DNA of 64,000 bases from Pseudoxanthomonas japonensis (GTDB lineage Bacteria > Pseudomonadota > Gammaproteobacteria > Xanthomonadales > Xanthomonadaceae), in contig NZ_PDWW01000001.1 of the NCBI RefSeq assembly GCF_010093445.1, positions 310,001 to 374,000 of the forward strand, read 5' to 3'. The stretch's first letter is position 1, and every line of letters starts with the position of its first letter. This document shows, piece by piece, positions 9,591 to 19,077 of the stretch. The position numbers and the translations under genes are program-made. The notes beneath the pieces were generated by a model. That model worked only from the letters and a program-made list of their open reading frames with translations. It made no database searches and had not been told where the DNA came from.

Positions 9591-9620
9591 CCCCACCCCC
9601 GTCGTTTCCCAGGAATCAGG

Positions 9621-10628
9621 ATGAATCTGTTCCGCCTCAGCACCGTGGTCCTGCTGGCCGCCCTGGCGACCGCATGCGCATCGGCGCCCAAGCCGTCGGC
9701 GGATGCGCCGGCCGAGGCCGTCGTGATCGACAGCACCGCCACCGCCGCGGCGCCGTTGCCGCCCGAACCCCCGATCGACCCGGCAAGCATCGATGCCCCC
9801 GCTTCGGCCACGGACGTCGCCACCGCGTCGGAAGGCGAGGACGATTTCGCCGCAATCTACGGCCAGGGCGCCTACGATCCGGTCGCCGATCCCAATCTGC
9901 CTCCGCCGGCACAGTCGCCCGTCGCCTACGACCCGTGGGAGAAGTTCAACCGCAAGGTGCATGCGTTCAACAACGCGGTCGACCGCGCGGTCGCACGGCC
10001 GCTGGCGCGGGCCTATGTCGCCGCCGTACCGCGTCCCGTACGACTGGGCGTCGGCAACTTCTTCGACAACCTGCGCCAGCCGCTGACGATGGTGAACCAG
10101 CTGCTGCAGGGACGTCCGCGCGATGCCACGCAGACGTTCGGGCGCTTCCTGCTGAACTCGACGGTGGGCATCGGCGGCATCTTCGATCCCGCCAGCGACC
10201 TGAAGATGAAGCGCCGCAGCGAGGACTTCGGACAGACGCTGGGCACCTGGGGCTGGCGGCGTTCGCGCTACGTGGAACTGCCGTTCTTCGGCCCGCGTAC
10301 GGTACGCGACGTGCTCGGCCTGGCCGGCGACATGCCGCTCAGTCCGACCCGCTACGTCGAAGACGACAAGACGCGCATCTTCCTGCAGGGCCTGAACCTG
10401 GTCGACACGCGCGCGCAACTGCTGTCGCTCGACAGCCTGCGCGAGGGCGCGGTGGACGACTACGCGCTGGTCCGCGATTCGTGGCTGCAGCGCCGCAACT
10501 ACCAGATCGAAAGCCACCGCAGCACGAAGCCGTCCACCGAAGACGAGCTGCCTGAGTACCTGCAGGACGAGAACACCCCGACCGTGCCGGCCGACGCCAT
10601 GCCGATGCCGGAGATCAACGGGGGCTGA
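9621..10628 (+). CDS. mlaA: MlaA (VacJ), outer-membrane lipoprotein of the Mla system
   Basis: MlaA removes misplaced phospholipid from the outer leaflet of the outer membrane and hands it to MlaC. The N-terminus is a lipoprotein signal (LLAALATAC, acylated Cys at about residue 19), followed by an acidic/proline-rich linker of about 80 residues. The VacJ domain then begins at YDPWEKFNRKVHAFNNAVDRAVARPLARAY and includes GIFDPASDL and EDFGQTLGTWG. The protein is 335 aa, longer than E. coli MlaA because of the linker and a C-terminal tail. It is 30 bp behind mlaB and is followed by a terminator, so mlaFEDCB-A is probably one unit. Confidence 0.95.
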   Translation: MNLFRLSTVVLLAALATACASAPKPSADAPAEAVVIDSTATAAAPLPPEPPIDPASIDAPASATDVATASEGEDDFAAIYGQGAYDPVADPNLPPPAQSPVAYDPWEKFNRKVHAFNNAVDRAVARPLARAYVAAVPRPVRLGVGNFFDNLRQPLTMVNQLLQGRPRDATQTFGRFLLNSTVGIGGIFDPASDLKMKRRSEDFGQTLGTWGWRRSRYVELPFFGPRTVRDVLGLAGDMPLSPTRYVEDDKTRIFLQGLNLVDTRAQLLSLDSLREGAVDDYALVRDSWLQRRNYQIESHRSTKPSTEDELPEYLQDENTPTVPADAMPMPEINGG

Positions 10629-10652
10629 TCCCGTCCGATCGTCGCGGTACGG

Positions 10653-10684
10653 AAAAGCCGGCGCATGCGCCGGCTTTTTCTTTG
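10653..10684 (+). terminator. Rho-independent terminator after mlaA
   Basis: A perfect GC-rich stem (AAAGCCGGCG / CGCCGGCTTT) is followed by a T-rich run (TTTTTCTTT), 25 bp after the mlaA stop. Confidence 0.9.
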
Positions 10685-10734
10685 TGCCTCCAGGAGGCGA
10701 TGTGGCCCGCCGCGACGCGGCGCCCTGGAAGGGA

Positions 10735-11097
10735 TCAGTCGACGCAGATCGTGCCCTGGGCCACGCCGCCGTCGATGCGCTGGCGGCAGCCGAAGTTCTG
10801 GCTGACGTCGCGCTGGCACGTCCCCGTGGCCTTCGCGCCCGGCGCCCGTTCCGTGTCGCCGCTGGCCAGGCACTGGCCGGTGCAGTCGGCCTTGCTGCTG
10901 CAGGTCTTGCCGGCGTCGGCGTAGGCCACCACGCACTGCTCGCGCTGCAGACGGCCCAGCGGCTGCATCTGGCCACCGGAGGCAGCGCACTGCGCCGCGT
11001 CGGTCGTTGCATCGGCTGCAGGAGGGGCTGTCGCGGGCGCGGTGGTGGTGCAGCCGGCGAGCACCAGCCATGCGGACAGGGTCAGGGCGAAGCGCAT
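10735..11097 (-). CDS. Small cysteine-rich lipoprotein, function unknown
   Basis: I do not recognise a named family. The 120-aa product starts MRFALTLSAWLVLAGC, a clear lipoprotein signal with lipobox LAGC, so it should be anchored in the envelope. After a threonine/alanine/proline spacer there are eight further cysteines, suggesting up to four disulfides in a small periplasmic domain. The ATG at 11097 is chosen because it begins the signal peptide; the 22 residues upstream in frame do not belong to a signal sequence. It is convergent with mlaA and downstream of rmuC on the same strand, 140 bp away. Confidence 0.7.
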   Translation of the reverse strand: MRFALTLSAWLVLAGCTTTAPATAPPAADATTDAAQCAASGGQMQPLGRLQREQCVVAYADAGKTCSSKADCTGQCLASGDTERAPGAKATGTCQRDVSQNFGCRQRIDGGVAQGTICVD

Positions 11098-11237
11098 CAG
11101 GAGAATTCCTGCAGATGAAGGAGGTAGGACGATGGCAGGCGACGCTGCGGGCCTGACGCCCATTGTTCAAGAGTGGTCAGAGGAAGGGTTTGCAAGGATG
11201 TCGTGAATGGGGTTATCGCTGTCCGAGTGCGTGGTCG

Positions 11238-12797
11238 TTACTCGCTGCTGCGATCTTCGGTGATCTGCTGGAGCGTTTCCGGCTGCAGCTCCGGCGGCAA
11301 AGCGCGCTTCGCTTTGCTTCCGAGTTCAGCCAGACGCCTCGCGCGATTGAACGCGGACTGGGGCGAGTCGGTAAGACGGTTCCGGGCTCGATTGAATGCT
11401 TGGCTTGCATCGTCAAGGCGCTTTCCCACCGTGTCGAACTCGGAAAGGAACGCCGAAAGCGCGTCCAGCACACGTCCTCCGGCATCGCTGATCTCCAGCG
11501 CCTGCTTCTGTACTTTGTCGCGGGTCCAAAGGCGTTCGGTCACGCGCAGCAGTGCCATCAGCGTATTGGGGGAGGCGAAGACGACGCGACGATCGAAAGC
11601 ATAGCCCTGCAGATCGGGATCGGCGCCCAGCGCGGCGGACAATGCCCCCTCGATAGGCACGAAGGCGATGGTGATGTCCAGGGCATCGTCGCCGATCGCC
11701 TTCGGATAGTTCTTGTCGCCGAGATCCTTGACGTGCTGGCGAAGTCCGATCGCATGACGCCGCAGTGCATCGTGCTGTTCGTCGGGCGTTGCGGCGTTCA
11801 TCGCTTCCTGCCAGGCGATCAGGTTGACCTTGCTGTCCACCACAATCCTGCGCTGGTCGGGGAAGTTGACCACCACGTCCGGCCGCAGCCTGGCTCCCTC
11901 GTCGTCGACGGCATGTTGCTGCCGCTCGTAATGCGCGCCCTCTTCCAGGCCCGAACCCCGCAGCACGCTGTCCAGCATCAACTCGCCCCAGTCACCGCGG
12001 ACGCGTGCGTTGCCCTTGAGCGCGTTGGTCAGGGCAGCCGCCTGTACGGCCATGTCCTGGTTGAGCGTCTTCAGCTCGCCTACCGCACCCAGCAAGCTGG
12101 CGCGCTCACGCGACTCTTCGCCGTAAACCGCATCCACGCGTTGCCGGAATTCGCCGAGCTTGTCGGAAAACGGCTTCAGAAGACCTTCGATATCCACCTT
12201 CGACTGCAAGGTGGCCTGGCGTACATTCTTCTCGAACTGCAGTCCGCGCTCTTCGAAGACCTTGCCGGCAAGTTCGGCGAATGCGCCAGACAATTTCTGC
12301 TGGGCGCTGTCCAGATAGGCACGCAACTCCTGGTGGGCCCGCTGCGAGTGCTGGAGGTCTGCCGCCACTTGGGCATGCTCACCGTAAAGGCGCTGATACT
12401 TCGTTCGTTCTGCTTCAAGCTGACCCTCGAGGGCCGTCAGTCGCCGCTGTGCCTCCAGCAGATCTTCGGCCCGTTCGGCCAGCCGGGTCTCGCGTTCACC
12501 CGCCAACGTCGACTCACGCTCGATCCGTTGCCTGGCGCTCGCGAGATCCTGCGCCTGCGCTGCCAGGCGCGATCGCTCCGCTTCCAACTCCGACTGCAAG
12601 GCTTCCAGTCGACCTCGCTGTTGCGCAGTCTCAAGTGCGGCGGCCTGGGAGCGACCTCGCTCGATCTCCAAATCCCGCGCTAACGCTTCAGCGTCGGCAT
12701 CGGTACGCCCTCGAGACCGCAGCACCAGCACCGCCAGCAGGACGACGGCGACGGCCACGAGGACGAGCAGCAGGATGAGCAGGGTCTGGGAATCCAT
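11238..12797 (-). CDS. rmuC: RmuC-family DNA recombination protein
   Basis: RmuC-family proteins limit DNA inversion and rearrangement and carry a nuclease-like core. The 519-aa product has an N-terminal membrane anchor (residues 5-27), a long coiled coil (about 35-210, rich in E/A/R/L heptads), then the RmuC domain with KGNARVRGDWGELMLDSVLRGSGLEEGAHYERQ. The core segments RPDVVVNFPDQRRIVVDSKVNLIAWQ and TIAFVPIEGALSAAL follow. Start and length match the family. It is transcribed away from the neighbouring permease. Confidence 0.93.
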   Translation of the reverse strand: MDSQTLLILLLVLVAVAVVLLAVLVLRSRGRTDADAEALARDLEIERGRSQAAALETAQQRGRLEALQSELEAERSRLAAQAQDLASARQRIERESTLAGERETRLAERAEDLLEAQRRLTALEGQLEAERTKYQRLYGEHAQVAADLQHSQRAHQELRAYLDSAQQKLSGAFAELAGKVFEERGLQFEKNVRQATLQSKVDIEGLLKPFSDKLGEFRQRVDAVYGEESRERASLLGAVGELKTLNQDMAVQAAALTNALKGNARVRGDWGELMLDSVLRGSGLEEGAHYERQQHAVDDEGARLRPDVVVNFPDQRRIVVDSKVNLIAWQEAMNAATPDEQHDALRRHAIGLRQHVKDLGDKNYPKAIGDDALDITIAFVPIEGALSAALGADPDLQGYAFDRRVVFASPNTLMALLRVTERLWTRDKVQKQALEISDAGGRVLDALSAFLSEFDTVGKRLDDASQAFNRARNRLTDSPQSAFNRARRLAELGSKAKRALPPELQPETLQQITEDRSSE

Positions 12798-13059
12798 GCG
12801 GACAGTGTAGCCGCTGCCGTCTCACCGCCTGAGGCGGAGGGAAGCGAAGGCACAGTGCGAATCGGCAGCACCCCATCCCGTCGGCCCCCAGTGTCCGCGC
12901 AAGAACGATGTCGTCTGGTGCGCCGCCGATTGCCAGCGCCGGCCCGCGCCGCTTAGGCTGCGGGCGGCCGCGGGCGCCACGCCGCGGATCATCCCCCCGA
13001 CCCACCTGCGCTGGCTTGCCGCCCGCGCGCTGTTCCATTGACGCATTCGAGGAGTTCCC

Positions 13060-14496
13060 ATGACCTGGCTACGGCGCAAATCCATCGACCGGATCACCGA
13101 GCACGAAGAAGGCCGGCGACTGGTCCCCACGCTGAGCTGGCCGCACCTGGTGGCACTGGGCATCGGCGCGATCGTCGGCACCGGCATCTACACGCTGATC
13201 GGCGTCGGCGCGGAGAAGGCCGGCCCCGCGGTGCTGATCTCGTTCGTCGTCGCCGGCGTGGTCTGTGCCTGCGCGGCGCTGGCCTATGCCGAACTGTCGA
13301 CGATGATGCCGGCCGCCGGCAGCGCCTACACCTACAGCTACGGTGTGCTGGGCGAGTCCATCGCCTGGATCGTCGGCTGGAGCCTGATCCTCGAGTACTC
13401 GCTGGTGGTCAGCACGGTGGCGGTCGGCTGGTCCGGCTATTTCGTCGGCTTCCTCGAATGGGTGCAGCTGACCTTCGGCTGGAACGTCACCCTGCCCGCG
13501 GCGCTGTCGGCCGGTCCGCATGCCGGCGGCGTCATCAACCTGCCGGCCATCGTCATCACCTTCCTGGTCGCCGGCATGCTGATCGCGGGCACCCGCGAAA
13601 GCGCCACGCTCAACGCGATCCTGGTGGTGTTCAAGCTGATCGCGCTGGCGGTGTTCATCGCCGTCGCGCTGCCCGCGTTCAATGCGGACAACCTGCAGCC
13701 GTTCATGCCGTACGGCTTTCCCAAGTCGATCGGGCCCGATGGCGTCGAGCGCGGCGTGATGGCGGCGGCGGCGATCATATTCTTCGCGTTCTACGGCTTC
13801 GATGCGATCTCGACCGCGGCCGAGGAAACCAAGAATCCTGGCCGCGACCTGTCGATCGGCATCATCGGCTCCATGGTCGGCTGCACGCTGATCTACCTGG
13901 TGGTCGCGGTGGCCGCCGTCGGCGCGCTGAGCTACACCGTGTTCGGCCAGAGCGCCGAGCCGCTGGCGCTGATCATGCGCGAACTCGGCCACGGCACCGC
14001 CGCGCTGGTGATCGGCATCGTGGCCATCGTCGCGCTGCCGACGGTGCTGCTGGCGTTCTTCTACGGCCAGAGCCGCATCTTCTTCGTGATGTCGCGCGAC
14101 GGCCTGCTGCCGCGCAGCCTGTCGAAGGTCAACGCGCGCACCGGCACGCCGGTGGCGATCACCGTGTTCACCGCGGTGCTGGTGGCGGCGCTGGCCGGCG
14201 TCGCGCGGCTGGACGAAATCGCCGCACTCGCCAATGCCGGCACGCTGGCCGCGTTCGTCGCCGTCGGCGTCTGCCTGCTGGTGCTGCGCACGCGCGAGCC
14301 GAACCGTCCGCGCGTGTTCCGCACGCCGATGGCGTGGCTGGTCGGCCCGGTCGCGATCCTCGGCTGCCTGTACCTGTTCTGGAGCCTGCCGCACCGCACG
14401 CAGCTGTGGTTCCTCATCTGGAACGTGGTCGGCATCGTCGTCTATCTGGCTTACAGCCGCCGCAACAGCATGCTGGCGAAGGGCGGCGACGCCTGA
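13060..14496 (+). CDS. APC-superfamily amino acid permease (cationic amino acid transporter type)
   Basis: This is an inner-membrane amino acid transporter of 478 aa with about 12 hydrophobic segments. The first helix carries the APC substrate-binding motif GIGAIVGTGIYTLIG (residues about 34-48), and FFAFYGFDAISTAAEETKNPGRDLSIGI is the hallmark of the YfnA/cationic amino acid transporter branch. Substrate cannot be read from sequence. A 262-bp leader separates it from divergent rmuC, and a terminator follows. Confidence 0.9.
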   Translation: MTWLRRKSIDRITEHEEGRRLVPTLSWPHLVALGIGAIVGTGIYTLIGVGAEKAGPAVLISFVVAGVVCACAALAYAELSTMMPAAGSAYTYSYGVLGESIAWIVGWSLILEYSLVVSTVAVGWSGYFVGFLEWVQLTFGWNVTLPAALSAGPHAGGVINLPAIVITFLVAGMLIAGTRESATLNAILVVFKLIALAVFIAVALPAFNADNLQPFMPYGFPKSIGPDGVERGVMAAAAIIFFAFYGFDAISTAAEETKNPGRDLSIGIIGSMVGCTLIYLVVAVAAVGALSYTVFGQSAEPLALIMRELGHGTAALVIGIVAIVALPTVLLAFFYGQSRIFFVMSRDGLLPRSLSKVNARTGTPVAITVFTAVLVAALAGVARLDEIAALANAGTLAAFVAVGVCLLVLRTREPNRPRVFRTPMAWLVGPVAILGCLYLFWSLPHRTQLWFLIWNVVGIVVYLAYSRRNSMLAKGGDA

Positions 14497-14520
14497 TCGC
14501 ATCATCCGGCGTGGTGACGA

Positions 14521-14549
14521 AGAAGCGGGCTTCTGCCCGCTTTTTCTTT
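14521..14549 (+). terminator. Rho-independent terminator after the permease
   Basis: Stem AAGCGGGC / GCCCGCTT with a four-base loop is followed by TTTTTCTTT, about 26 bp after the stop codon. Confidence 0.88.
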
Positions 14550-14667
14550 GTCCTCGCATTGAGGTGCTGCGCGCGCCATACGCATGCGTGTGCAGGCCCG
14601 GCGCTTCATTCCCGGCGCCTGCGGCACTAAGATGCCGCGCAGGCACACCATCCCCCGGGTTACGACG

Positions 14668-15885
14668 TTGATCATCCATCCCAAAGTCCGCGGCTTCATC
14701 TGCACCACCACCCATCCGCTCGGCTGCGAGCTCAACGTACGCGACCAGATCGCCGCGACGCGCGCGCAGGGCGTGCGCAACGACGGGCCGAAGAAGGTGC
14801 TGGTGATCGGTGCATCCAGCGGCTACGGCCTGGCGGCGCGCATCAGCGCGGCCTTCGGCTTCGGCGCGGACACGCTGGGCGTGTTCTTCGAGAAACCGGG
14901 CAGCGAGAAGAAGGCCGGCACTGCCGGCTGGTACAACTCGGCCGCGTTCGACAAGGCCGCGAAGGAAGCCGGCCTGTACAGCCGCTCGATCAACGGCGAC
15001 GCGTTCTCCGACGAGGCGCGCGCCAAGGTCATCGAACTGATCAAGGAAGAAATGGGTGGCCAGGTCGATCTGGTGATCTATTCGCTGGCCTCGCCGGTGC
15101 GCAAGCTGCCGTCGACCGGTGAAGTGAAACGCTCCGCGCTGAAGCCGATCGGCGCGCCGTACACCTCGACCGCGGTCGACACCAACAAGGACGTCATCAC
15201 CCACGCGACCATCGAGCCGGCCACCGAGCAGGAAATCGAAGACACGGTCACCGTGATGGGCGGCCAGGACTGGGAACTGTGGATCGACGCGCTGGCCACC
15301 GCCGGCGTGCTGGCGGACGGCGCGCGCACGGTCGCCTTCAGCTACATCGGCACCGACATCACCTGGCCGATCTACTGGCACGGTGCGCTCGGCCGCGCCA
15401 AGGTCGATCTGGACCAGACCGCGCAGCGCCTGGACAAGCGCCTGAAGAAGACCGGCGGCACCGCGAATGTCGCCGTGCTGAAGTCGGTGGTGACGCAGGC
15501 CAGCTCCGCGATCCCGGTGATGCCGCTGTACATCAGCATCGTCTTCAAGGTGATGAAGGAACTGGGCCTGCACGAAGGCACCATCGAGCAGCTCGACCGC
15601 CTGTTCCGCGACCGCATGTATCGCGCCGACGGCGCGCCGGCCGAGACCGACGACGAGAACCGCCTGCGCCTGGACGACTGGGAACTGAAGCCCGAGGTGC
15701 AGGAGCAGGCCAAGGCGCTGTGGCCGCAGGTCACCAGCGAGAACCTGTTCGAGCTGACCGACTACGCCAACTACAAGCACGAGTTCCTGAAGCTGTTCGG
15801 CTTCGAACGCAGCGACGTCGACTACGACGCCGACGTGAACCCGGACGTGCAGTTCGACTGCATCGAGCTGTCGCCAGAGGGTTAA
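14668..15885 (+). CDS. fabV: FabV, NADH-dependent enoyl-ACP reductase
   Basis: FabV reduces trans-2-enoyl-ACP in fatty acid elongation and is naturally triclosan-resistant in related species. The product has the family start [20 protein letters not shown], the nucleotide-binding [23 protein letters not shown], and the catalytic Y-x8-K motif in [10 protein letters not shown]. FabV proteins normally begin two residues before IHPKVRG, so the TTG at 14668 is chosen (405 aa). An ATG at 14632 would add 12 non-conserved residues, and I cannot exclude it because neither start has a clear ribosome-binding site. Confidence 0.94.
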   Translation: MIIHPKVRGFICTTTHPLGCELNVRDQIAATRAQGVRNDGPKKVLVIGASSGYGLAARISAAFGFGADTLGVFFEKPGSEKKAGTAGWYNSAAFDKAAKEAGLYSRSINGDAFSDEARAKVIELIKEEMGGQVDLVIYSLASPVRKLPSTGEVKRSALKPIGAPYTSTAVDTNKDVITHATIEPATEQEIEDTVTVMGGQDWELWIDALATAGVLADGARTVAFSYIGTDITWPIYWHGALGRAKVDLDQTAQRLDKRLKKTGGTANVAVLKSVVTQASSAIPVMPLYISIVFKVMKELGLHEGTIEQLDRLFRDRMYRADGAPAETDDENRLRLDDWELKPEVQEQAKALWPQVTSENLFELTDYANYKHEFLKLFGFERSDVDYDADVNPDVQFDCIELSPEG

Positions 15886-15901
15886 GTCCTCGCGCGGCGA
15901 G

Positions 15902-15931
15902 AAAAAGGCGGGCCAAGGCCCGCCTTTTTTA
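15902..15931 (+). terminator. Rho-independent terminator after fabV
   Basis: Stem AAAAAGGCGGGCC / GGCCCGCCTTTTTT lies 16 bp after the fabV stop, with the T-tract continuing from the stem. Confidence 0.92.
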
Positions 15932-15947
15932 TTGGCTACCCATGTGC

Positions 15948-16016
15948 TGTGGGAGCGACGTAAGTCGCGATGAGCCTGTGCAGCGATCTGCCATCGCGAC
16001 TTGCGTCGCTCCCACA
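15948..16016. repeat. REP palindrome, TGTGGGAGCGACGT family (copy 1)
   Basis: Two 25-nt arms (15948-15972 and 15992-16016) are reverse complements with one mismatch. Each arm contains the smaller palindrome CGACGTAAGTCG. It lies between the fabV terminator and the end of the DUF1080 gene. Copies of the same family occur near 29,180 and 40,240. Confidence 0.9.
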
Positions 16017-16022
16017 ACACCC

Positions 16023-16691
16023 CTACGGGCAATCCGGTCCCAGCGCGCGGATACGCATGCCCCGGATGTGCACCGCATTGCCGTGGTCCTGCAGCGCGAG
16101 ATGGCCGCGGCGCGCCTTCGCGAACTCCGCCTGTCCGGCGAACTTGCTGGACGCTACGCGGCGCTGCCAGTCGGCGCTGTCCACGTCGTAGGCGGCGACG
16201 CGCACGCCGTTGAGCCAGTGCTCCACGCGCGGACCGCAGGCGACGATGCGCGCGTGGTTGTACTGGTCGATGGGGCGCAGCACGTCGCGCTCAGGCACGA
16301 TCAGGTCGTACACCGCACCGGCGCGATGGCTGGGCACGATGCGGTCTTCCGCTTCACGGTCGTCGAGCAACTGGTACTCCACCGCACGCGCCCAGACCGG
16401 CGATGCATCGACGGCGCGGTAGAACAGCCCGCTGTTGCCGCCCGGCGGCAGCCGCCACTCCAGTTCCAGTTCGAAATCGCCATACGTACCGACGCTGAGG
16501 ATGTCGCCGCCACCGGCTTCTGTCAGCGCGATTTCGCCGTCGTGGACCTGCCAGCGCGGATCCAGCGTGGCGCCGCCGACACTGCGCCATTGCGGCGCAT
16601 CGGTGAGCGATTGCCAGGGCGATGCCGGCGTGGACGCGCAGCCGGCGACGAGTGGGGCCAGCAGGATCGGCACGATCCGCAGGCCGCGCAT
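16023..16691 (-). CDS. DUF1080 (3-keto-disaccharide hydrolase fold) lipoprotein
   Basis: DUF1080 proteins have a concanavalin-like fold and include 3-keto-glycoside hydrolases/lyases; the exact substrate here is unknown. The 222-aa product has a lipoprotein signal (IVPILLAPLVAGC, Cys at about residue 18). The domain pattern then runs in order: FELELEWRLPPGGNSGLFYRAVD, VEYQLLDDREAED, GAVYDLI, YNHARIVACGPRVEHWLNGVRVAAYD. It starts two bases after the stop of the upstream methyltransferase gene, so the two may be co-transcribed by chance of spacing rather than shared function. Confidence 0.82.
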   Translation of the reverse strand: MRGLRIVPILLAPLVAGCASTPASPWQSLTDAPQWRSVGGATLDPRWQVHDGEIALTEAGGGDILSVGTYGDFELELEWRLPPGGNSGLFYRAVDASPVWARAVEYQLLDDREAEDRIVPSHRAGAVYDLIVPERDVLRPIDQYNHARIVACGPRVEHWLNGVRVAAYDVDSADWQRRVASSKFAGQAEFAKARRGHLALQDHGNAVHIRGMRIRALGPDCP

Positions 16692-16693
16692 GC

Positions 16694-17863
16694 TCAGTCC
16701 ACCACGCGGCAGAACACCGCCTTCAGGTAGCGCGATTCCTGCACGTGCGCCATGAAGGGGTGGTCGGGGCCGGCGCCGGCGACCTTGAGGATCTGGATGG
16801 TGCGACCGGAGAAGTAGGCGGCACGGCGCAGCATGTCGAGGAACTGCTCCTCGCTGACCAGCCCGGTACACGAGAACGTGGCGAATAGACCACCGGGCTT
16901 CACCACGCCCAGCGCCAGCTTGTTCATGTCGAGGTACTTCTTCAACGCGGCGATCACCTGCTCGCGGTCGCGCGTCATCTTGGCGGGGTCGAGGATCACC
17001 ACGTCGTACTGCTCGCCGCGGTTCGCCGCGTCGCGCAGGTAGGGGAAGATGTCGGCCTGCACGAACTTGGGACGCGCGTTGTTGAGCTTGGCGTTGCCCT
17101 TGGCGATCTGGATGACGTCCTGGTCGATGTCGACGCCGATGACCTCGGACGCGCCGCGCGCCGCCGCGTACACGGCGAAGCCGCCGGTGTTGCAGCAGAG
17201 GTCGAGCACGGTCTTGCCTTCGACCTGGCGGCTCAGCCACTCGCGGTTCTCGCGCTGGTCGGCGAAGAAGCCGGTCTTGTGCGCGCCTGCGGGGTCGGCG
17301 CGAAACTTCACGCCGTACTCGGTGATGACGGCGGCTTCGGTCGTTGTGTTGCCGTGGAACTCGAAGCTCTCCTGCTTCTGCACGTGCTCGTCGGCGAAGC
17401 TGTGGAAGCGGCAGCCGGGGAACTGCTCGCGCAGCGCCTCGTAGATCCATTCGCGGTGGCGGAACATGCCGGCGGCGAAGAACTCGACCACGATCAGGTC
17501 GCCGTAGCGGTCCACGACCAGGCCGGACAGGCCGTCGCCTTCGGCATGCACCACGCGCCAGGCGTCGCTGATCGCATCCAGCTTCAGCACGTCGCGGCGC
17601 AGCGAGACGGCCGCCGCGATCTTGCGTGAGAACCAGCCGGCGTCGACCGGGACGTCGGGATGCGTTTCCAGGATGCGCACGGCGATGCGCGAATGGCCGT
17701 TGTAGAAGCCGCGGCCGATCCACTCGCCATCCACGCCGACCACCTCGACGACGGTGCCGGGCTTGGGCTTGGCGGCCGGCTTCTCGACCAGCTTCTGGAA
17801 GATCCACGGGTGGCTGGAACGCCAGGCGTTCTTCAGGCGTACGGTCGGGTTGGGCGTATTCAT
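16694..17863 (-). CDS. rlmI: Class I SAM-dependent rRNA methyltransferase, RlmI type
   Basis: RlmI-type enzymes make 5-methylcytosine in 23S rRNA. The 389-aa product has an N-terminal PUA-like region (VRLKNAWRSSHPWIFQKLV, then GEWIGRGFYNGHSRIAVRIL) and a middle domain. The Rossmann methyltransferase carries motif I VLDLCCNTGGFAVYAAARGASEVIGVDID and the catalytic region VVILDPAKMTRDREQV. FATFSCTGLVSEEQF supplies the second conserved cysteine. The ATG at 17863 gives the family N-terminus; codons further upstream are not conserved-looking. The target nucleotide is inferred from the family only. Confidence 0.88.
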   Translation of the reverse strand: MNTPNPTVRLKNAWRSSHPWIFQKLVEKPAAKPKPGTVVEVVGVDGEWIGRGFYNGHSRIAVRILETHPDVPVDAGWFSRKIAAAVSLRRDVLKLDAISDAWRVVHAEGDGLSGLVVDRYGDLIVVEFFAAGMFRHREWIYEALREQFPGCRFHSFADEHVQKQESFEFHGNTTTEAAVITEYGVKFRADPAGAHKTGFFADQRENREWLSRQVEGKTVLDLCCNTGGFAVYAAARGASEVIGVDIDQDVIQIAKGNAKLNNARPKFVQADIFPYLRDAANRGEQYDVVILDPAKMTRDREQVIAALKKYLDMNKLALGVVKPGGLFATFSCTGLVSEEQFLDMLRRAAYFSGRTIQILKVAGAGPDHPFMAHVQESRYLKAVFCRVVD

Positions 17864-17922
17864 GAACGGCATTTTACCCGCCCGGTTGACCCGGCCGGCC
17901 ACCGTCCGGACAATTCGCCGCA

Positions 17923-18040
17923 GAAGGGGAGTAGCTCCCAAACGTGCCGGCCGTCATTTCGAGCAGCAATGCTCCGGTCCCACGGCAGCCCACCGGGCTG
18001 TGAGCGAGACCTTCGCCGCGATGGCGAAGGCATACCCCGG
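17923..18040 (+). ncRNA. yybP-ykoY manganese riboswitch ahead of the terC gene
   Basis: The 5' leader contains the conserved elements of this riboswitch class in order: GGGGAGTAGC at 17926-17935, an internal variable stem, then CGAGACCTTCGCC paired with GGCGAAGGCATACC (about 18005-18036). It lies 67 bp upstream of a TerC-family exporter, one of the classic gene families under this manganese sensor. The arrangement predicts that Mn2+ excess turns on the downstream gene. Confidence 0.88.
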
Positions 18041-18106
18041 ATCCCCGTTTCCCGGTTCCGAGATGTCCGCGCCCGCGGCCGTCCTCCACTTTTTTCGGGA
18101 ATCTCG

Positions 18107-19066
18107 ATGGAAACGATTGGCAACCCCTGGTTGTGGGCCGGCTTCGGCGGCCTGGTGGTGATCGCGCTGCTGGTGGACCTGGTGCTGATGCGCCACGGCG
18201 GGCCGCACAAGGTCACGTTCAAGGAAGCGGCGTGGTGGAGCCTGGGCTGGGTGGCCCTGGCCATGGTCTTCAACGGCGCGCTGTGGTGGTACGTCAACGA
18301 GACGGCCGGCCTGGTCGAGGCCAACCGCGTGGGCCTGGAGTTCCTGACCGGCTATCTGGTCGAGAAGGCGCTGGCGGTCGACAACATCTTCGTGTTCCTG
18401 ATGGTGATGACCTACTTCGCCGTGCCGGAGGAACAGCGCCAGCGCGTGCTGGTGATCGGCATCCTGGGCGCGATCGTCCTGCGCAGCATCCTGATCTTCG
18501 CCGGCGCGGCGCTGTTGCAGCACTTCCACTGGCTGCTCTATCTCTTCGGCGCGTTCCTGCTGCTGACCGGCATCAAGATGTGGTTCGCCGCCGGCAAGGA
18601 GCCGGATCTGGAAAAGAATCCGGCGCTGCGCTGGATGCGCGGGCACCTGAAGCTCACCGATGGTTACCGCGGCGACAAGCTGAGCGTCCGCGAGAACGGT
18701 ACGCGCTGGTTCACCCCGCTGTTCGTGGTGCTGGTGCTGATCGGCGTGACCGACGTGATCTTCGCGGTGGACAGCATCCCGGCGATCTTCGCGATCACCT
18801 CGGACCCGTTCATCGTGCTGACCTCGAACGTGTTCGCGGTGCTGGGCCTGCGCGCGATGTTCTTCCTGCTGGCCGGCATGGCCGACCGCTTCCACCTGCT
18901 GCCGTACGGCCTGGCGGTGGTGCTGGGCTTCATCGGCATCAAGATGCTGCTGATCGACGTGTACAAGATTCCGGTGCCGTGGGCGCTGGGCACGGTGGCG
19001 GCGATCCTGGCGGTGACGGTGGCGCTGAGCCTGGCGCGGCCGCAGAAGACCGAACCGGCGGCCTGA
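18107..19066 (+). CDS. TerC-family membrane protein (Alx-like), probable Mn2+ exporter
   Basis: TerC/Alx proteins are inner-membrane proteins linked to manganese export and metal handling. The 319-aa product has about nine hydrophobic segments and the two acidic membrane motifs of the family, EKALAVDNIFVFLMVMTYF and GVTDVIFAVDSIPAIFAITSDPF. The ATG at 18107 follows the riboswitch leader; the open frame continues upstream through the riboswitch, but that part is RNA, not protein. The Mn2+ riboswitch supports a role in manganese homeostasis. Confidence 0.92.
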   Translation: METIGNPWLWAGFGGLVVIALLVDLVLMRHGGPHKVTFKEAAWWSLGWVALAMVFNGALWWYVNETAGLVEANRVGLEFLTGYLVEKALAVDNIFVFLMVMTYFAVPEEQRQRVLVIGILGAIVLRSILIFAGAALLQHFHWLLYLFGAFLLLTGIKMWFAAGKEPDLEKNPALRWMRGHLKLTDGYRGDKLSVRENGTRWFTPLFVVLVLIGVTDVIFAVDSIPAIFAITSDPFIVLTSNVFAVLGLRAMFFLLAGMADRFHLLPYGLAVVLGFIGIKMLLIDVYKIPVPWALGTVAAILAVTVALSLARPQKTEPAA

Positions 19067-19077
19067 CGTGGCAACGG

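Noticed and set aside
13069-16032. Minus-strand frame of 987 aa
   Set aside because: Antisense to the permease and fabV; H/D/R/Q-rich shadow composition and no start context.
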